A stretch of 64,000 bases of DNA from CAYNRE01 sp964399535 (lineage in GTDB: Bacteria > Planctomycetota > Planctomycetia > Pirellulales > CAYNRE01), in NCBI GenBank assembly GCA_964399535.1, contig CAYNRE010000071.1:310001-374000 (forward strand). Reading direction: 5' to 3'. Each line of letters starts with the position of its first letter. The stretch's first letter is position 1. Positions 45,540-57,300 of this stretch are shown here, piece by piece. Both the position numbers and the translations under genes were made by a program. The notes below the pieces were generated by a model. It searched no databases. It saw only the letters and a program-made list of their open reading frames with translations, and was not told where the DNA came from.

Positions 45540-46250
45540 CTGACAAAAAGCGACAACTTACGTCGATCAATGTCAGGCGATTGCCTCCGTGATGATGTGA
45601 TTCGAGAAAAAGGCGCCAAGCGACGGCAATTGATGTCGCTCAGCGACGTCGGGATCGCAGCGCATTTGCAGCGCCGCCCTACTGGTAGTGCCCACGATGA
45701 ATCGCAATGTTCACCATACTCGCGACGTCAAATCGTGCCCGATCTCAGTTCACGCGGTAAGGTCCGCCGCACGCGCCAACGTGATGATGGCCGAGCGCAC
45801 GGAGTCCGGCAGTCTCGGCCAAATTTTGGCGAGGTCGATGAGGCCAGAAACATGTCCTTGAGCGTCATCGGCCGTCATGCCAGGACAATTGCTCCTGCAA
45901 CCCTGACTGCAACCAGAATCTTCCTCTCGATGTAACCTGCTGTCAGCGATTAAGGTTACGTCAACCTGGCCGCGGTCTACGGAACGGAAGGTTATGGTTC
46001 GGCCGGTGTTTCGCTCGCTTTTGCCGTGGCCGAAAACAAGCAGGCTTCGACGATGGTGACGATGGCGTCGCGGACGTGCGGAGGCAGAAGCGGCCACGCC
46101 TCAGCGAGTCGCACTAGCGGACGTGGGACGTGTCGCGCGTCAGAAAGTGTCGTTGAGCGACAAGCAGTGTCGCTGGTCCGGTGCCCAGGCGCAGCCAGCC
46201 AGCGCACCGCCTCGCCTAACTCTTTATCCGGTAAGCCGATACGAAATCCC

Positions 46251-46280
46251 GGGGATGGGTTCGATTCCCGCCGCCTCGAC
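46251..46280 (+). other. tmRNA/tRNA 3'-end-like attachment-site scar
   Basis: GGGTTCGATTCCCGCCGCCT (46257-46276) matches the usual T-loop and acceptor end of bacterial tmRNA (ssrA), a common integration target. Read on the minus strand it gives the RRRESNP-type spurious peptide. No tag or tmRNA body lies upstream, so it is a displaced 3' fragment, as left by integration at ssrA. Confidence 0.5.
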
Positions 46281-46471
46281 TCGGTCACCCGATGACATCG
46301 AGCGACAAGATTTGCCAACTCCTTGCCTAGGAATGAGTGTTGTCGCCGGCGGCTCGCGCGTCCGTTGCGATGTGATGACGAGGCTTGCCCCGCATAGCCG
46401 CCAGAAACGCAGTGTATTTATGGGCCAGGGACCACTTGCAGCTTGTACTGGTCGAGCCGCATCATTGTCGG

Positions 46472-46949
46472 CTAGGGGGTTACTAAGGCATTCCAATCAT
46501 CCTTGAAGATTCGCCAGTACATGACGTAATCGCGATCCGCGGTCTTCCAGGACCAGTTCAGGTTGCTGGGGGACGGCCATTGGGAATGCCTGCGGGATAT
46601 CCGCCGATCGATCCTCAATAGGCAGTCGGGCATTCTTGGAACGCCAAGTCCCCTTTGGTCACCACGTCCAAATGACCATGCGTCTCGGCCGTGAAGTAAT
46701 CGACCGAGCGCATCCGACCGACGACGAAGTATCCTACGGCAGCGCTATCGCGGGCGGCTACGCCACGGACTGCCAAACGAGATCCGTCATCAGGCTGCCG
46801 ACGATCTGATCGGCGTCGCCGCTAAAACTTAATCCCAGATCGTGGCCCACTGCTTTGAGAAACGCATTGCAATCGCCCATATTGCCAGGCGGATACGCCT
46901 CGCAGAGCGTGATGATCTTATCGGCGCCGTCGGAATTCGGCACGGTCAA
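46472..46949 (-). pseudogene. Decayed NlpC/papain-like domain protein
   Basis: Homologous along its length to the C-terminal domain of the four-TM protein at 61842. Starts at TTG 46949 (AAAGG upstream): TVPNSDGADKIITLCEA, then NMGDCNAFLKAVGHDLGL; a frameshift follows LVWQSVA; next GYFVVGRMRS and HGHLDVVTKGDLAF; TGA replaces Trp in PTAYWGSIGG; another frameshift precedes NLNWSWKTADRDYVMYWRIF, stop at 46472. It retains a Cys and a His placed as in NlpC/CHAP-type enzymes. Likely once the sixth gene of the giant-protein operon. Confidence 0.75.
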
Positions 46950-46992
46950 GGACCTTTCAACGGTATTGCGGGTAGATGACAGTTTGCGGGCC

Positions 46993-49900
46993 TTAACTAC
47001 CGGCAATTTCCTGCAGCTCGATGGGGGGCGAAACACGGACGATGCGGGCACGGACGTCGGAGAATTGGGAATCGCTCTCGACCGGAAACAACTCGGTCCA
47101 GACCTTTTCAGCCAGTTGCGGAGCGCCGTCACTCTGATGTCGGACGACCTGCACTTCGACAACACGAGCCCGCATTCGCCGCGCGATCTTGGTGGCGGAC
47201 GGCAGCAGCGTGTCCGCACGCAATCCTTGCTGTTTGAGAACTGGCGAGGCGTGGACTTCAACCAGGGTGGCATCCGGTTGGCCCGGCTTGTCGAGCCTGT
47301 ACAGCCCGCAATAGCGTTCATGGCCTAGCTGACCACGAACGTCGCTGAGCATCTCGGTGAGGAGAATGCGCCGCTGGAACGACATGTCGCAATTCGGCTC
47401 CGCATCCGGATGGTTCGTGAGCTTTTTGGTGACATCTTCTTTGCCGCGGGACGTTTGCTCGAACAACTTCCAGGCCGGTGCCACGGGCGGCGTGGTCTGC
47501 GGTTGCCAGGCCAGCCAAAACTCGCTCGGCCGATAGAGCAACGAATTCTCCGGACTGTCGAAACGCGGCAGCAACAATTGCGAGTCAGGCAGGAACTGCA
47601 ACCAATAGGGCGCGGAAAACGTGCTCAATCGCGCCGGCAGTACGAGTGGCGGAGCGCAGGTGACGTCTCCGGTGACGTCGAACGCGATTTGCGACGGCCA
47701 TGTACCGTCTCCTTTCCAGAGCTGTGTCGCCAAGGTTCGCCAGACGCGTTGACTGACTTCGGCTTCTAGGGGCTGCAATGCCCCGTCCGTAGGATCCTTG
47801 CGCCACATGCCGTCGAGCCGATATTGCACCATCAGATGTCGCGGAGGTGGGGCCGGCTGCCCATTGTTCGTACCAGGTTCGCCGTCGCGCTGCAGCACTA
47901 AGCGAATGTCGATGCGAGCCTCATCCCACGTCCCGCTGTTTCCGGCGAGGTCGACCGCCGCGGTTGGGGCCGCGGTGTTTTGCGGCGTCCAACGTAGGTT
48001 CAACATGGTGCTGTCCCCCTGAATCTCAACCGTGCCGCGGCCACCCATATCTGTCCCTGACGTGATGGGAGGGGTATCGGTCAGCTTCACAGCCAAGCGA
48101 ATCGCGGAACTGGCCGAGAGCCGTACGCTGACAATGTCAATGATCCAGGGCTGGGCATCACTCAGCTGCAATTCGATGGGCGAGGACAGCGTCGCGGCGG
48201 CCACCGGCTGCGGAACTTGATAGTCCGCGAACATCTCAGGCAGAAGCATGCGGCGCAAGCGGACCTTGGCAAAGTACCACTCCAGGCCCCGCTCGCCATT
48301 GCCCCCGCGCATGACACCTTCGATTAGCGGCGGTCGCAAGATGAATGACGAAGCGCCGTATAACGGAGCATCAGCGTCGGTGTCGAAGGTATGGCCGATG
48401 GGCCCCACCAAGTCCATCGCCAAGGATTTGTCAGGGACCCCTGAGGGGTTCTGCGTTTCCCCCATGGCGCCGCGAGTCCAGCCCGCTGCGGTCTCGGCCG
48501 GGTCGGGTCCAAACTCGGGCCGCACGATTGGTTCTTTGTCGCCCGCGGGGAATCTCGTTTCCCAATAATCATTGGTCTGCACGATCTCGGATTGCAGCGT
48601 TTCTGCCAAGCCGCCGACCGCGAACCAGGAATCATCCAGGACCACCAACAAACCGGGAACGCCTCCCTTGGCCGAATCTTCTTCAGATTCCGTCAACGGG
48701 ACGATAAAGCGGACCGCGGGCCGCGGCAGTGTCTGCTCACGTCGGCAGGGCACGAAAAGTCGCCGCCAGGCGTTACGCGGGTCGTTTTTGTCGGTCAATG
48801 TTAATGGACGTGTCGGGTTCGCTTTAGGTGGCGATTCCGACGCCATGACGATCGGCCGAACTTCGGCGTAGAGCGGTTCATAGCGGCTGAGGGCATGCAG
48901 GGTGAAGCGATAGTACAAGGAACGACGATCCCCCGACACGTCTTCGCGAAACAAGTTGGCTCGAGGTTGATCGCAAACGATCGAGCGCGACTCGTCAAGC
49001 AAATCAACCGCCGAGCGATCGCCAAAGCCGATCGCGTCCCAAAGCATCGGGAGTGCCGGCGTCTCCAATTCCGCGGCAGTTTGGACATCCACGGCCGAGG
49101 TGGCAGGAAACTGGTCCAATCCGCTTTCGCTCAGCGAACCGAGAGGGAACGGGGGCACGGGCCGTCCTCGCCAGCGCCACACCTGGCGCAGTAAGCGAAT
49201 TCGGCCTGCATAACGAAACACGCGCGGCGACGACTTCATCAGCGCTGCCGTGACGACCTGGCCGTTGAAGTCTGGCGCCAAGGACGCGAGCAGGATTTGC
49301 TGTCGGGCGTCGCGGCTTTCGGCCTTGAGCTTGTTTCGCTCCTGAGGTGACGCGGCCAGCACGTCCTGGCGGAATTTCAGTTCATCACGATGCGAGACGA
49401 GTTGGACGACCTCGTCCGTGGCGGCTTCGATCGTCAGTGACCAGGGGTCGAACAAGCGATACTTGGTTCCCGCGTCGTCTGTATACTCGCCGCCTTCGCA
49501 AAAGCCGCTGTGGAATCGTTGGCGGCCAGGTCGCGCCACGGCCGAGGCGTCGAAGAAGCTGGCGCGCACTAGCGGGTAGATGCGGAGTTGCCAAATCTCT
49601 TGCTCCTGGACCGTCACTTGAAAGGTTTCGTCGGCCAGCAGCACGAGACGGTCACCCGGGGCCGAATCCCAGAGAGTCAGCGCCTTGATCACAAACTTCG
49701 CCGGGAGCCGCTGTACGTCGTTTAGAGGATTTGGATGGGGGGCGCCGGTGATCGGATCGAATCCCAGCGTATTGGCCGCCGGAGACCAGAGTGCGCGTAA
49801 AACGCTTTTAGGCGCGTCGGTGCGCAGCGGCACAAGTTCAACCAGCAGATTCTCCACCGCCGGATCGTCGATCGATCCATCGTAGCGCGGGCCCGAGTTC

Positions 49901-52900
49901 GGGTCGAGCCGCGCGGTGGTTTCTTCATCGCCGCCTGTGCTTGACAGATACTTGTGGCGCGACCAGATCGCTTTGCGCTGAGCCGCGCCGACGCCTTGAT
50001 CCATCTGTGTCCATGCGTCCCAAGTTTCGAGATCGGTTGCCGGCGGACGCAGGCGAAACGTCAGGTCGCTGCTTGCGCGTGGGTCGGGGCGCAATACGAT
50101 CAGCGGAGCCGTCGGTGCCGCCAAGGGCCGCGTTCCCATCTGGTCGTCACGAACTTGTGCTGAGGACTGCGCGGCAAGTGCGGTTGAACCGGTTGAAAAC
50201 TCCGGCGTGCCGAACGTGATGACCAGTTCGCGATCGGCGCGGGTGGCGCAAGAGATTTCGACCCAAGCGTTCTCGGTGACCGGCGCAGCAGCGCCGACCA
50301 ACTCCCCATCGGCACGCCAAGGGAGCCAGGCTTCTTGGCGGTCGGAACGGCGCCAGGACAAGTACAGATTGCCCCCCACATACCCCAGACGAAAATCCAA
50401 AGGTCCGCTGCTGAGGGTTCCGATGTCGGGGTGCACGAGATTGTCGTTGGCCGTTACGCCATCGACCGTCAACTTCGAGCCGTTGCGTTCGATTTTCACG
50501 CCGCAGGTGTCGATCGCCGCACCGTTGGTCGAGCGAAGCCCGATCGAAATGGTGAACGTTACCGATCCGTCGTTGGAATCATCCGACGTGCCGGCCACGA
50601 TGACGCGTGGGACGATGAGCAGCCAATTCTCCGTGTTGGCAATATCACCTTCGCGGCGCAAGTCGTCGTAGTTCCACCGCAGCGCTGGTTGCGATGACGT
50701 GAGCCCGACGATGCCCCATTCCTTGGCGAGTGGTCGCACTTCGGGCGGCACTTCCGGCAGCAGCGGGCGATCGGGTTTGGTCAGTTTCCCGGATGCGGGC
50801 CATTCAGGACGTTCCAGTCGGGGGGTGCCGATGCCGACGCGGCGGAGATAGACGGACTCGTGGATGATCTGTTGGAAGTACTTCAACTCAGCTGGAACGG
50901 CCGGATTGCCGAGCCGCAGGGATTCGGCTTCGAACTCGGCCGTCGTGATCGTCGAGGTGCGTAGCGCCGCGGGATGAGCGCTGGCGCCGGCGGTGAGGAG
51001 CGCCGGCAAGTTGCCGCAGTTGCCGCTAACGAATACAAGCGTACGGTAAAACTGTCCGAATTTGAGTGTCGGCAAGAGTCCCCAGTCGTGATTGCCGCCG
51101 GCAGCGGGAGACGGGATCTTGTGTAAGAAAGGCGGGAGCGCCTGCTGCAGGTCGGGCTGACCGTCCTGTTGATTGCCGAAGTCGAAGACATCGGCAATGT
51201 CTGCCAAAGGGCTAAGCGCCCCCAAATGCTGATTTTGATAGGCGATAGTGACCTGGCGGACTTGATTCTGGTATTGCAGAGGCAGGCTCACCACCTGGCG
51301 CCGATATGCAGCAGGCGCGTCATAGAACGCATAGAGCGGCTTCTTGGGGTCGGGCTGCAGAGTGTTTCTGGGACATACGTCAACGCAGTTCAGAATTCGC
51401 CAAGGTTGATCCTTGAAATAATCGTCGACGTTCGGAGATTCGGCGGCACCACGATCTGCTTGCTGCATCAGCAGGCCGAACCCCGACAGCTGTCGTAAGA
51501 GATCTTCATCCACGGTTTGCGTGATCGTGTCGCTGAACATCGCCGGCCGATCGACCTGGATGTTGACCGCGTGAGGAGTCGGCACGCGATACCGGTCCGA
51601 CGGCTGCTCGCCAAATCCGGGCTGCTTCGGATTCGGCACCAAGGAAATACGCGCGGCCACACGCTTGAGGTGATCGGTGACGACCTGGGCCAGTTCAGCA
51701 GAGATGCCGGCGGCCGAAATCTCCGGCAAGAAATCTCGGAAGATACTGTTGACTTTCGCACCAGCTGGTAGATCGAAGCGTTGACCGGCAAGCGTTGTAA
51801 TCAAGTCGGTGAACTTGCGATTCAAATATCCTGCGTAGTCGGTGTCGTTTGTGAGAAGCTGCTTATTCCAAACCGTAACCAATCGGGCAGTCTGTCCGAG
51901 TGCCAGCCGCTGCGGCAGGTCGAACCGAGGGAGTGCGGCCAAGGTTGACGGTCCCACCTGTTGCCAAAACGACTCGACGGGCTTGAAGCTGGTGTACCAG
52001 GCATCGCGCAGCTGCGGCAGGTTGTCGAGAACGTCAGGAGCGGCCAACAACGAAGGCGCGCTGGCAACGAGCACATGGTTCGTGCCTCCCAAGTTATTGA
52101 TCAGCCGCAGTCCGCAACGACCCAAGCTGCGGTCCGCAAATGTAGCTGTTACGCTTGGTGTCCAGGTCGTCACCGATTCGCCTACGAAAGCCGCGAGCTT
52201 CGCCTTGCCGTCGCGCTGGACTTTCCACTCACAGCGCAAGTGATACGCGCCACCGCTGGCATCAAAAGTCTTGGCGTCGAGTTCATGGTCGCCGGTGGAA
52301 TCGTGCAGCGTGAGCTTTAACTGCAATTGTTTCTGTCCCGCGCCGCTCGTTTGCAGCTTAACCCGGACCATGGCCGTTGGCTTGTCGGGCACGCCGCCAG
52401 GTTGGTAGCTGGCGGCGAATTCTAGCGCGTACTCGGCGCCGTCGATCCACGACGATACGTCCGTACCGACGGCTCGATGCGTCACGTTTCCCAACGTGAC
52501 GACCCAATTGCGACCATCGGCGGGCCTGATTTCACCAAGTTCGGCATACGAGATCGGGTAGCCGGCCGCGTCGTCTACGCTCGTCCAAATGGTCGTGTAC
52601 CAGGGACGAGAATTCGTCTGCTGGGGCAAGGCGACGTCGCTATTGGCAGCGAGGTTCCAGGCAGGTTCGATCATCCGCGCCAGCGTGGCCGGTAATTGCA
52701 ACTCATTCCAGACACGGATCAGCGGACCGAGATCTTCGGCCAGAGTTGGTCGGATCAACGACCGCGGCGACGTATGCACACTGGGCGAGCCGGGGGGCGC
52801 GGTAGTAGACGGAATAGTGAGCGTTATTTCGTACCAACCTGAGGGCAACGGCGTCCCCTGAGCATAAGCGTCGAAAAGGGTCTCCATCCCGCCATCAGCG

Positions 52901-54321
52901 GTGCGAACATGCGCTGGGTCGATCAGCGTGGGAATGACGGCGATCGGGGCCGTTACGTCGTCGTCACGGTTGGCGTAAACCCTCAGGGACGCTGTTGAGA
53001 CGTAAGGTCCTCCCTGCGCATTCTGCACGGCGAAGTACGTGTCGACCGCCAGGCCCGGCGGCCAGGCCATGTGGACTTGCCGCGATGGTTGTGGAGCATC
53101 GGTTATCGATTTGGCTCGCTCCTGCAGGTCGGGTGACAAGGCATCGCAGAGCGATTCCCACCATGCCTTGACCGACTTCGAGGGAATCTCAGCTCCCTCT
53201 TGCTCTTTGATCCGCAGCAAAGCCTGCAACGAGCGCAGATATCCGTCGCGCAGGACAGTTTCCTGCGTCGTAGGAAGCTGAGTGCTGGTCACCAAGGGCA
53301 CCGCTTGTTGGATGGCGAACCGCAACAGGCCATTGCCGTCCGTCGTATCAATCAACCCCAACGAAGCCCGATCGCGCAGGGCGGCGACGATCATCTGCCA
53401 ATACAAGCGAAAATCCGGGATGGCAACGTGGCCGCTGACGGCGTCCAGCAGATGCCGAGCGAGGTCCCAGTTTTCCGCCACCCGCTGGAGTAGTTTCAGC
53501 GTCCAATCGTCGCTCTGATCAGGCGGAGTCGCCGTGGCCCCGAGCGTGGAGCGGACCCACCCTGTCGACAACTGAATAAAGCGACCCGACGTATCGTGCG
53601 ATTCGATGTCGAACGGCGCAATCAGGGCCGTCAATTGAGGCGCATCAGTGGCATTGCCGACCGTGACTGACGCATCGTACTCCCAAGCGATGGACTCACC
53701 GTGCGCAGGTGCCGTCAAGGGCGCAGTCTTGGGCGTGTATTTGACGTCGATCGCGGGAGCCGTGGTACGACGGAATTGCAATCGTGGCACGATCAGGATG
53801 CGAGCGTCGTTCGGCACTTGATTGCCGGCATAGGGAAGTTGCAAGTGGTCCAACTTGAGCACCATGCTCAAGTTGAGCCCGTAGCCGGCTGTTGTGGCGA
53901 TGCGTGCGGCGGCTGCCTGCACTTGCAAGACATGACCTTCCTGCGGCGGGGGGGCCTGCGGGTTGTTGATATCCCATTCGAATGCCACGCGCTTGGCGAA
54001 ATTCCGCAACTCGTCCAAGCGACGATCCAGGGCAGCGATGCATTCAGCCGGCGCCACGGCGCCCGGCAACGGCCAAGTTGCTACTGCGGGCAAAAGCTGG
54101 CCGCCGGGGGGCAGTGTTCCGCCGAAGAACCAGACGTCGCAATCAACGATGGGCTCCCAATGCCAGAGTTCCACCCACCGGAGATCATCATCACTGGTGA
54201 CGTCGAACCCCTCGGTGAAGGTCAGCTGCAATGACAGACCGACGACCAACGATCGATCGGTTGTGTTCTCGTGTGAAAAGAGTCGCTGAGCGTCGCAGAG
54301 CAGCGCCAGTTTTTTCGTCAT
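46993..54321 (-). CDS. Giant protein (2442 aa) of unknown function
   Basis: Single open frame with no signal peptide and no clear TM helix. Beta-rich throughout, Pro- and Trp-rich. Two segments look like LamG/concanavalin-type jelly rolls: about 640-757 (YALEFAASYQPGG; GGAYHLRCEWKVQRDGKAKL) and about 1227-1374 (ENWLLIVPRVIVAGTSDDSN; DFRLGYVGGNLYLSWRRSDR). GAGGACG precedes ATG 54321, 22 bp after the other giant gene. No enzyme motif recognised. It probably forms a large multidomain assembly with the other giant protein. Confidence 0.85.
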   Translation of the reverse strand: MTKKLALLCDAQRLFSHENTTDRSLVVGLSLQLTFTEGFDVTSDDDLRWVELWHWEPIVDCDVWFFGGTLPPGGQLLPAVATWPLPGAVAPAECIAALDRRLDELRNFAKRVAFEWDINNPQAPPPQEGHVLQVQAAAARIATTAGYGLNLSMVLKLDHLQLPYAGNQVPNDARILIVPRLQFRRTTAPAIDVKYTPKTAPLTAPAHGESIAWEYDASVTVGNATDAPQLTALIAPFDIESHDTSGRFIQLSTGWVRSTLGATATPPDQSDDWTLKLLQRVAENWDLARHLLDAVSGHVAIPDFRLYWQMIVAALRDRASLGLIDTTDGNGLLRFAIQQAVPLVTSTQLPTTQETVLRDGYLRSLQALLRIKEQEGAEIPSKSVKAWWESLCDALSPDLQERAKSITDAPQPSRQVHMAWPPGLAVDTYFAVQNAQGGPYVSTASLRVYANRDDDVTAPIAVIPTLIDPAHVRTADGGMETLFDAYAQGTPLPSGWYEITLTIPSTTAPPGSPSVHTSPRSLIRPTLAEDLGPLIRVWNELQLPATLARMIEPAWNLAANSDVALPQQTNSRPWYTTIWTSVDDAAGYPISYAELGEIRPADGRNWVVTLGNVTHRAVGTDVSSWIDGAEYALEFAASYQPGGVPDKPTAMVRVKLQTSGAGQKQLQLKLTLHDSTGDHELDAKTFDASGGAYHLRCEWKVQRDGKAKLAAFVGESVTTWTPSVTATFADRSLGRCGLRLINNLGGTNHVLVASAPSLLAAPDVLDNLPQLRDAWYTSFKPVESFWQQVGPSTLAALPRFDLPQRLALGQTARLVTVWNKQLLTNDTDYAGYLNRKFTDLITTLAGQRFDLPAGAKVNSIFRDFLPEISAAGISAELAQVVTDHLKRVAARISLVPNPKQPGFGEQPSDRYRVPTPHAVNIQVDRPAMFSDTITQTVDEDLLRQLSGFGLLMQQADRGAAESPNVDDYFKDQPWRILNCVDVCPRNTLQPDPKKPLYAFYDAPAAYRRQVVSLPLQYQNQVRQVTIAYQNQHLGALSPLADIADVFDFGNQQDGQPDLQQALPPFLHKIPSPAAGGNHDWGLLPTLKFGQFYRTLVFVSGNCGNLPALLTAGASAHPAALRTSTITTAEFEAESLRLGNPAVPAELKYFQQIIHESVYLRRVGIGTPRLERPEWPASGKLTKPDRPLLPEVPPEVRPLAKEWGIVGLTSSQPALRWNYDDLRREGDIANTENWLLIVPRVIVAGTSDDSNDGSVTFTISIGLRSTNGAAIDTCGVKIERNGSKLTVDGVTANDNLVHPDIGTLSSGPLDFRLGYVGGNLYLSWRRSDRQEAWLPWRADGELVGAAAPVTENAWVEISCATRADRELVITFGTPEFSTGSTALAAQSSAQVRDDQMGTRPLAAPTAPLIVLRPDPRASSDLTFRLRPPATDLETWDAWTQMDQGVGAAQRKAIWSRHKYLSSTGGDEETTARLDPNSGPRYDGSIDDPAVENLLVELVPLRTDAPKSVLRALWSPAANTLGFDPITGAPHPNPLNDVQRLPAKFVIKALTLWDSAPGDRLVLLADETFQVTVQEQEIWQLRIYPLVRASFFDASAVARPGRQRFHSGFCEGGEYTDDAGTKYRLFDPWSLTIEAATDEVVQLVSHRDELKFRQDVLAASPQERNKLKAESRDARQQILLASLAPDFNGQVVTAALMKSSPRVFRYAGRIRLLRQVWRWRGRPVPPFPLGSLSESGLDQFPATSAVDVQTAAELETPALPMLWDAIGFGDRSAVDLLDESRSIVCDQPRANLFREDVSGDRRSLYYRFTLHALSRYEPLYAEVRPIVMASESPPKANPTRPLTLTDKNDPRNAWRRLFVPCRREQTLPRPAVRFIVPLTESEEDSAKGGVPGLLVVLDDSWFAVGGLAETLQSEIVQTNDYWETRFPAGDKEPIVRPEFGPDPAETAAGWTRGAMGETQNPSGVPDKSLAMDLVGPIGHTFDTDADAPLYGASSFILRPPLIEGVMRGGNGERGLEWYFAKVRLRRMLLPEMFADYQVPQPVAAATLSSPIELQLSDAQPWIIDIVSVRLSASSAIRLAVKLTDTPPITSGTDMGGRGTVEIQGDSTMLNLRWTPQNTAAPTAAVDLAGNSGTWDEARIDIRLVLQRDGEPGTNNGQPAPPPRHLMVQYRLDGMWRKDPTDGALQPLEAEVSQRVWRTLATQLWKGDGTWPSQIAFDVTGDVTCAPPLVLPARLSTFSAPYWLQFLPDSQLLLPRFDSPENSLLYRPSEFWLAWQPQTTPPVAPAWKLFEQTSRGKEDVTKKLTNHPDAEPNCDMSFQRRILLTEMLSDVRGQLGHERYCGLYRLDKPGQPDATLVEVHASPVLKQQGLRADTLLPSATKIARRMRARVVEVQVVRHQSDGAPQLAEKVWTELFPVESDSQFSDVRARIVRVSPPIELQEIAGS

Positions 54322-54343
54322 GATTCGGCGTCCTCGGTAAGCC

Positions 54344-57300
54344 TCAAGCCGTGCGTTCGAGATGAGAATCGCAAGCGTCAGCGACGCGTTTCTGGCGCTC
54401 CGCCTCCGTCGACTGACGTTGACCTCCTGAGCCCGCGAAGCGCTTCTCGACGCCAGCGCTGTAGGAGATCGTCAAGAAGAAGCACACTTTGATGCGGACG
54501 GAGAGATAACCGTGTCCGATCAGAGTGCCGGTGTCACCGGTATATTCCAGTTCCAGCAGTAAGCGGATCGTCACGGTGACCAGTCCGCAGACGTCGACGT
54601 TGCCTCCCAAGATCAGCCCGATGCGAATTGTTAGCTGAGCGCCGCCGGAGCGGGCCGAGTCGAAATTGAGCTCGCCTTCGACAAAGAAGAATGCAAACAC
54701 GCTTCCCTTGATTGGGCCGAACGAGATAGCCAGGGCCGCCCCCGCTGCCAGTCCGAGCGAGGCCGTGGTGACGATTCGCGCGCTGCCGGGAAGGTAGCGT
54801 CCGCGAACATCGATCCAGCCGCCGCCCCCCAAGATGAAAATCGTGAGGGAGAACGGCGTGGCTTTCTCCGCGACGTGGACGCGGAGTGTGATGGCGAACT
54901 CCGGAATGGCCACCAGCGACAATTCCGCGCCGAAGCGCAAATTGGAGAGGGCACATACACCGAACGTCATGTCCGGCAGGGGAATGTTGAGGATCGCCTC
55001 AACGCCCACTGGGAGGCCGTTTTCTTCCTTGATGCGCAAAGTGAAGCCGCTGCTGGGATCGCTTACGGCTTTCATCACGTCGGACAACATCGACAAAACG
55101 CCGTTGAGCTCGACTTTCGTCGGATCCAACGAGAAGTGGGTCTTGCCCGATTCGTCGAACGTCAACTCGGTATCGAGAAACGTCACCAGCGCCGTGCCGC
55201 CAAGCGTCAGATCCCAATGAGCCTTCAAACTGCCGTGCTGCGTGCGTTTTGGCGACCCGGAGAGTCCCGATTCAATGCGCACCACCGCGGTAAAAAGCAC
55301 CTGGCGGAGACTGACCTTGAGCGAGGCGGCGTCGAACAGCGTCGATGGACCCGCAATCGGTATGCGAATATCGGCTTGGACCCACCCGCGGCCAGACTGC
55401 TTGTCAAAATCCTGCGTGATCTTGACCTTGTCCTTCAAGCCGGCCGGAGCTTTCAAATCCGGAAGGAGATTGCTGAGGTTCATCCCAGCGAAGTCGGGAA
55501 GCATTTTTCCCAGATCGATCTGCCTCATAAAGTCGTCGGCCGCCGGCAGTACCTGGTCCAGGAGCTTGCCCGACGGGAGACTCACGCCCATTGCTTTCAG
55601 CTGGTTCCCAGCGCGATTGACCAGGGCGACTGCCGGCGACATATCGATCGGTACGCCTTTGAGGGCCTTGGCGGGATCGTAAAAGTAAGCAAGCTGCTTG
55701 CGAGTGAACTCCATGCCCTGGACGATGGGCGAATCTCCAAACGCGCGAACCATCCGCAGAACGTTCCCCGCTTCTTGCACGACGCCGGCGGGGAACTTCG
55801 CGGCCAGAGGCTGCGCGAGACCGTCAATAATGCCGTCGAACTGCCCGCGAACCGAGCCCAGCGTGTTCCTAATATCCCGGGCCAGCGCGCCGAGATCACC
55901 GCTTTGTAGCGCCTTGTCAAAGGCATTGTTGACGTCTTGCTCCCAATTCTTGACCGTATCTTTGATCTTTCCGCCGAGATCCGCGGCCTTAATCGTTCCC
56001 AAGAGTCCGCTGGCGGTATTGAGTTGCTTGATCAGGCCACTTGTATCGACAACGTCGGCCAAGCTTTTCAGCTTGTTGACCTGCTTTTTGTAGTCGTCGA
56101 CGGCCTTGGACACGACTTCGCCAAGCTTTGCCACGTCACATCTGGCGATTTCGGCCACTAGGTCGTCCAAAGGTTTCTTGACATTCAGGATCGACTCGAG
56201 TGCATCGCCCGCGCCGACCGCCAGCTTCGAGATGTCGTCCACCTTCGTCTGCAGTTCCTGCAGCCGATCCTTAACGATCTTGATTGTGGTCTGCAGGACC
56301 TGCTCCAGGTTGGCCAGTTGGTTCCACACCTCGTCGAACGCGTCGAGAATTTCGTCGGCCCCGTGGCTGAAGATGGCGACGAGCTTTGTGCGCCAATCGT
56401 TCAACTGCTTGTCGACGTCCTCGGCCATCTTGCGGCAGTCGGTGGCGAGAGCGACGTCGAAGTGCTTAGCGAGCGCGCCCACGGCCTGCCCTACGAAACG
56501 GGCAACCACTGCCTGGATCTGACGCAGCGCGGCATCGACCAGTGCAACGAGTTGGTCGACGATGTCTTGCGGCGGCACGACGTCCGGCAGCGAGAAGCTC
56601 AGCATGGCCTCGAAGGCCGCTTGCAGCTCAGTCAGTTGGATTTCGATGTGGTGGATGATCTCCTGGGGAATGGCAACGACGCGATTCAGTTTTCCCAGTA
56701 GCTCGTTCATCCCGGTATCGACGCCGGGGGCTGCCAATTGCAGGATATCCCAGCTTTCACGCACGTAACTGGTGGCCAGCGACCTGGCTTTCGCCGGATC
56801 GCTGGACGATGTGAGTTGTGCGATCCGCTTCGACAGTCGATCTTCAAACTCCTGGGTGATGACTTGCGAGCTCTGCTTGTGCCAGCGTTCGATCGACTTT
56901 GCCATCAGCGTGGGAAAATCTCGCGGCGTGATCATGGCCACCGGTTGACCGGTCGACTCTTTGGGGAAGACCTGCTGATAAGCATCCGCGGCCTCGGTCA
57001 CCGCGGTATTGATTCTCCCGATCGCGTCGAGAACTTGTTTGCGGGTACCGGCCGCGGCGAGATTCTGTTGCAGGATCGCGTCGATTTGAGCAAACGTGCT
57101 GCCGGCCTCCGCGGTCCTCGCCCGCGCGGTAGCGGCCTGAGCACGTTCTTGGGACTGAGTGCCGGCCGACGCTTCACTGAGCGGATTTGCGCGGACCATC
57201 GTCACGTTGCGCAACATGGCGCCCACAGCCTTTTCGGTACGATTGGCCACGACGTTGACTGGCTTGGCGGCCACAATCTGGTAGCTGAACTGTTCGTAGC

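Larger units (their letters stand above)
45209..46318 (-). repeat. Tandem degenerate W-x-x-L-P cassette remnants
   Basis: Three minus-strand reading fragments end in related peptides: VIRSWAALPDVIRKAVTPLV (45209-45619 unit), LAKIWPRLPDSVRSAIITLA (45750-46097 unit) and LAEAWPLLPPHVRDAIVTIV (45992-46318 unit). Each shows W-x-x-L-P followed by R..I/V..L. An 18-bp direct repeat GCAGCGCATTTGCAGCGC lies at 45436-45453 and 45657-45674. Short peptides of this kind occur near planctomycete mobile-element recombinase genes in my recollection, so these look like stacked element ends rather than active genes. Confidence 0.5.

Noticed and set aside
46200..46280. Complete tRNA or tmRNA gene
   Set aside because: Only the T-arm and acceptor end are recognisable; no 5' acceptor strand, anticodon arm or tag reading frame.
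54875..55909. 344-aa open frame on the plus strand
   Set aside because: Antisense to the 2182-aa protein; Arg/His-rich shadow.
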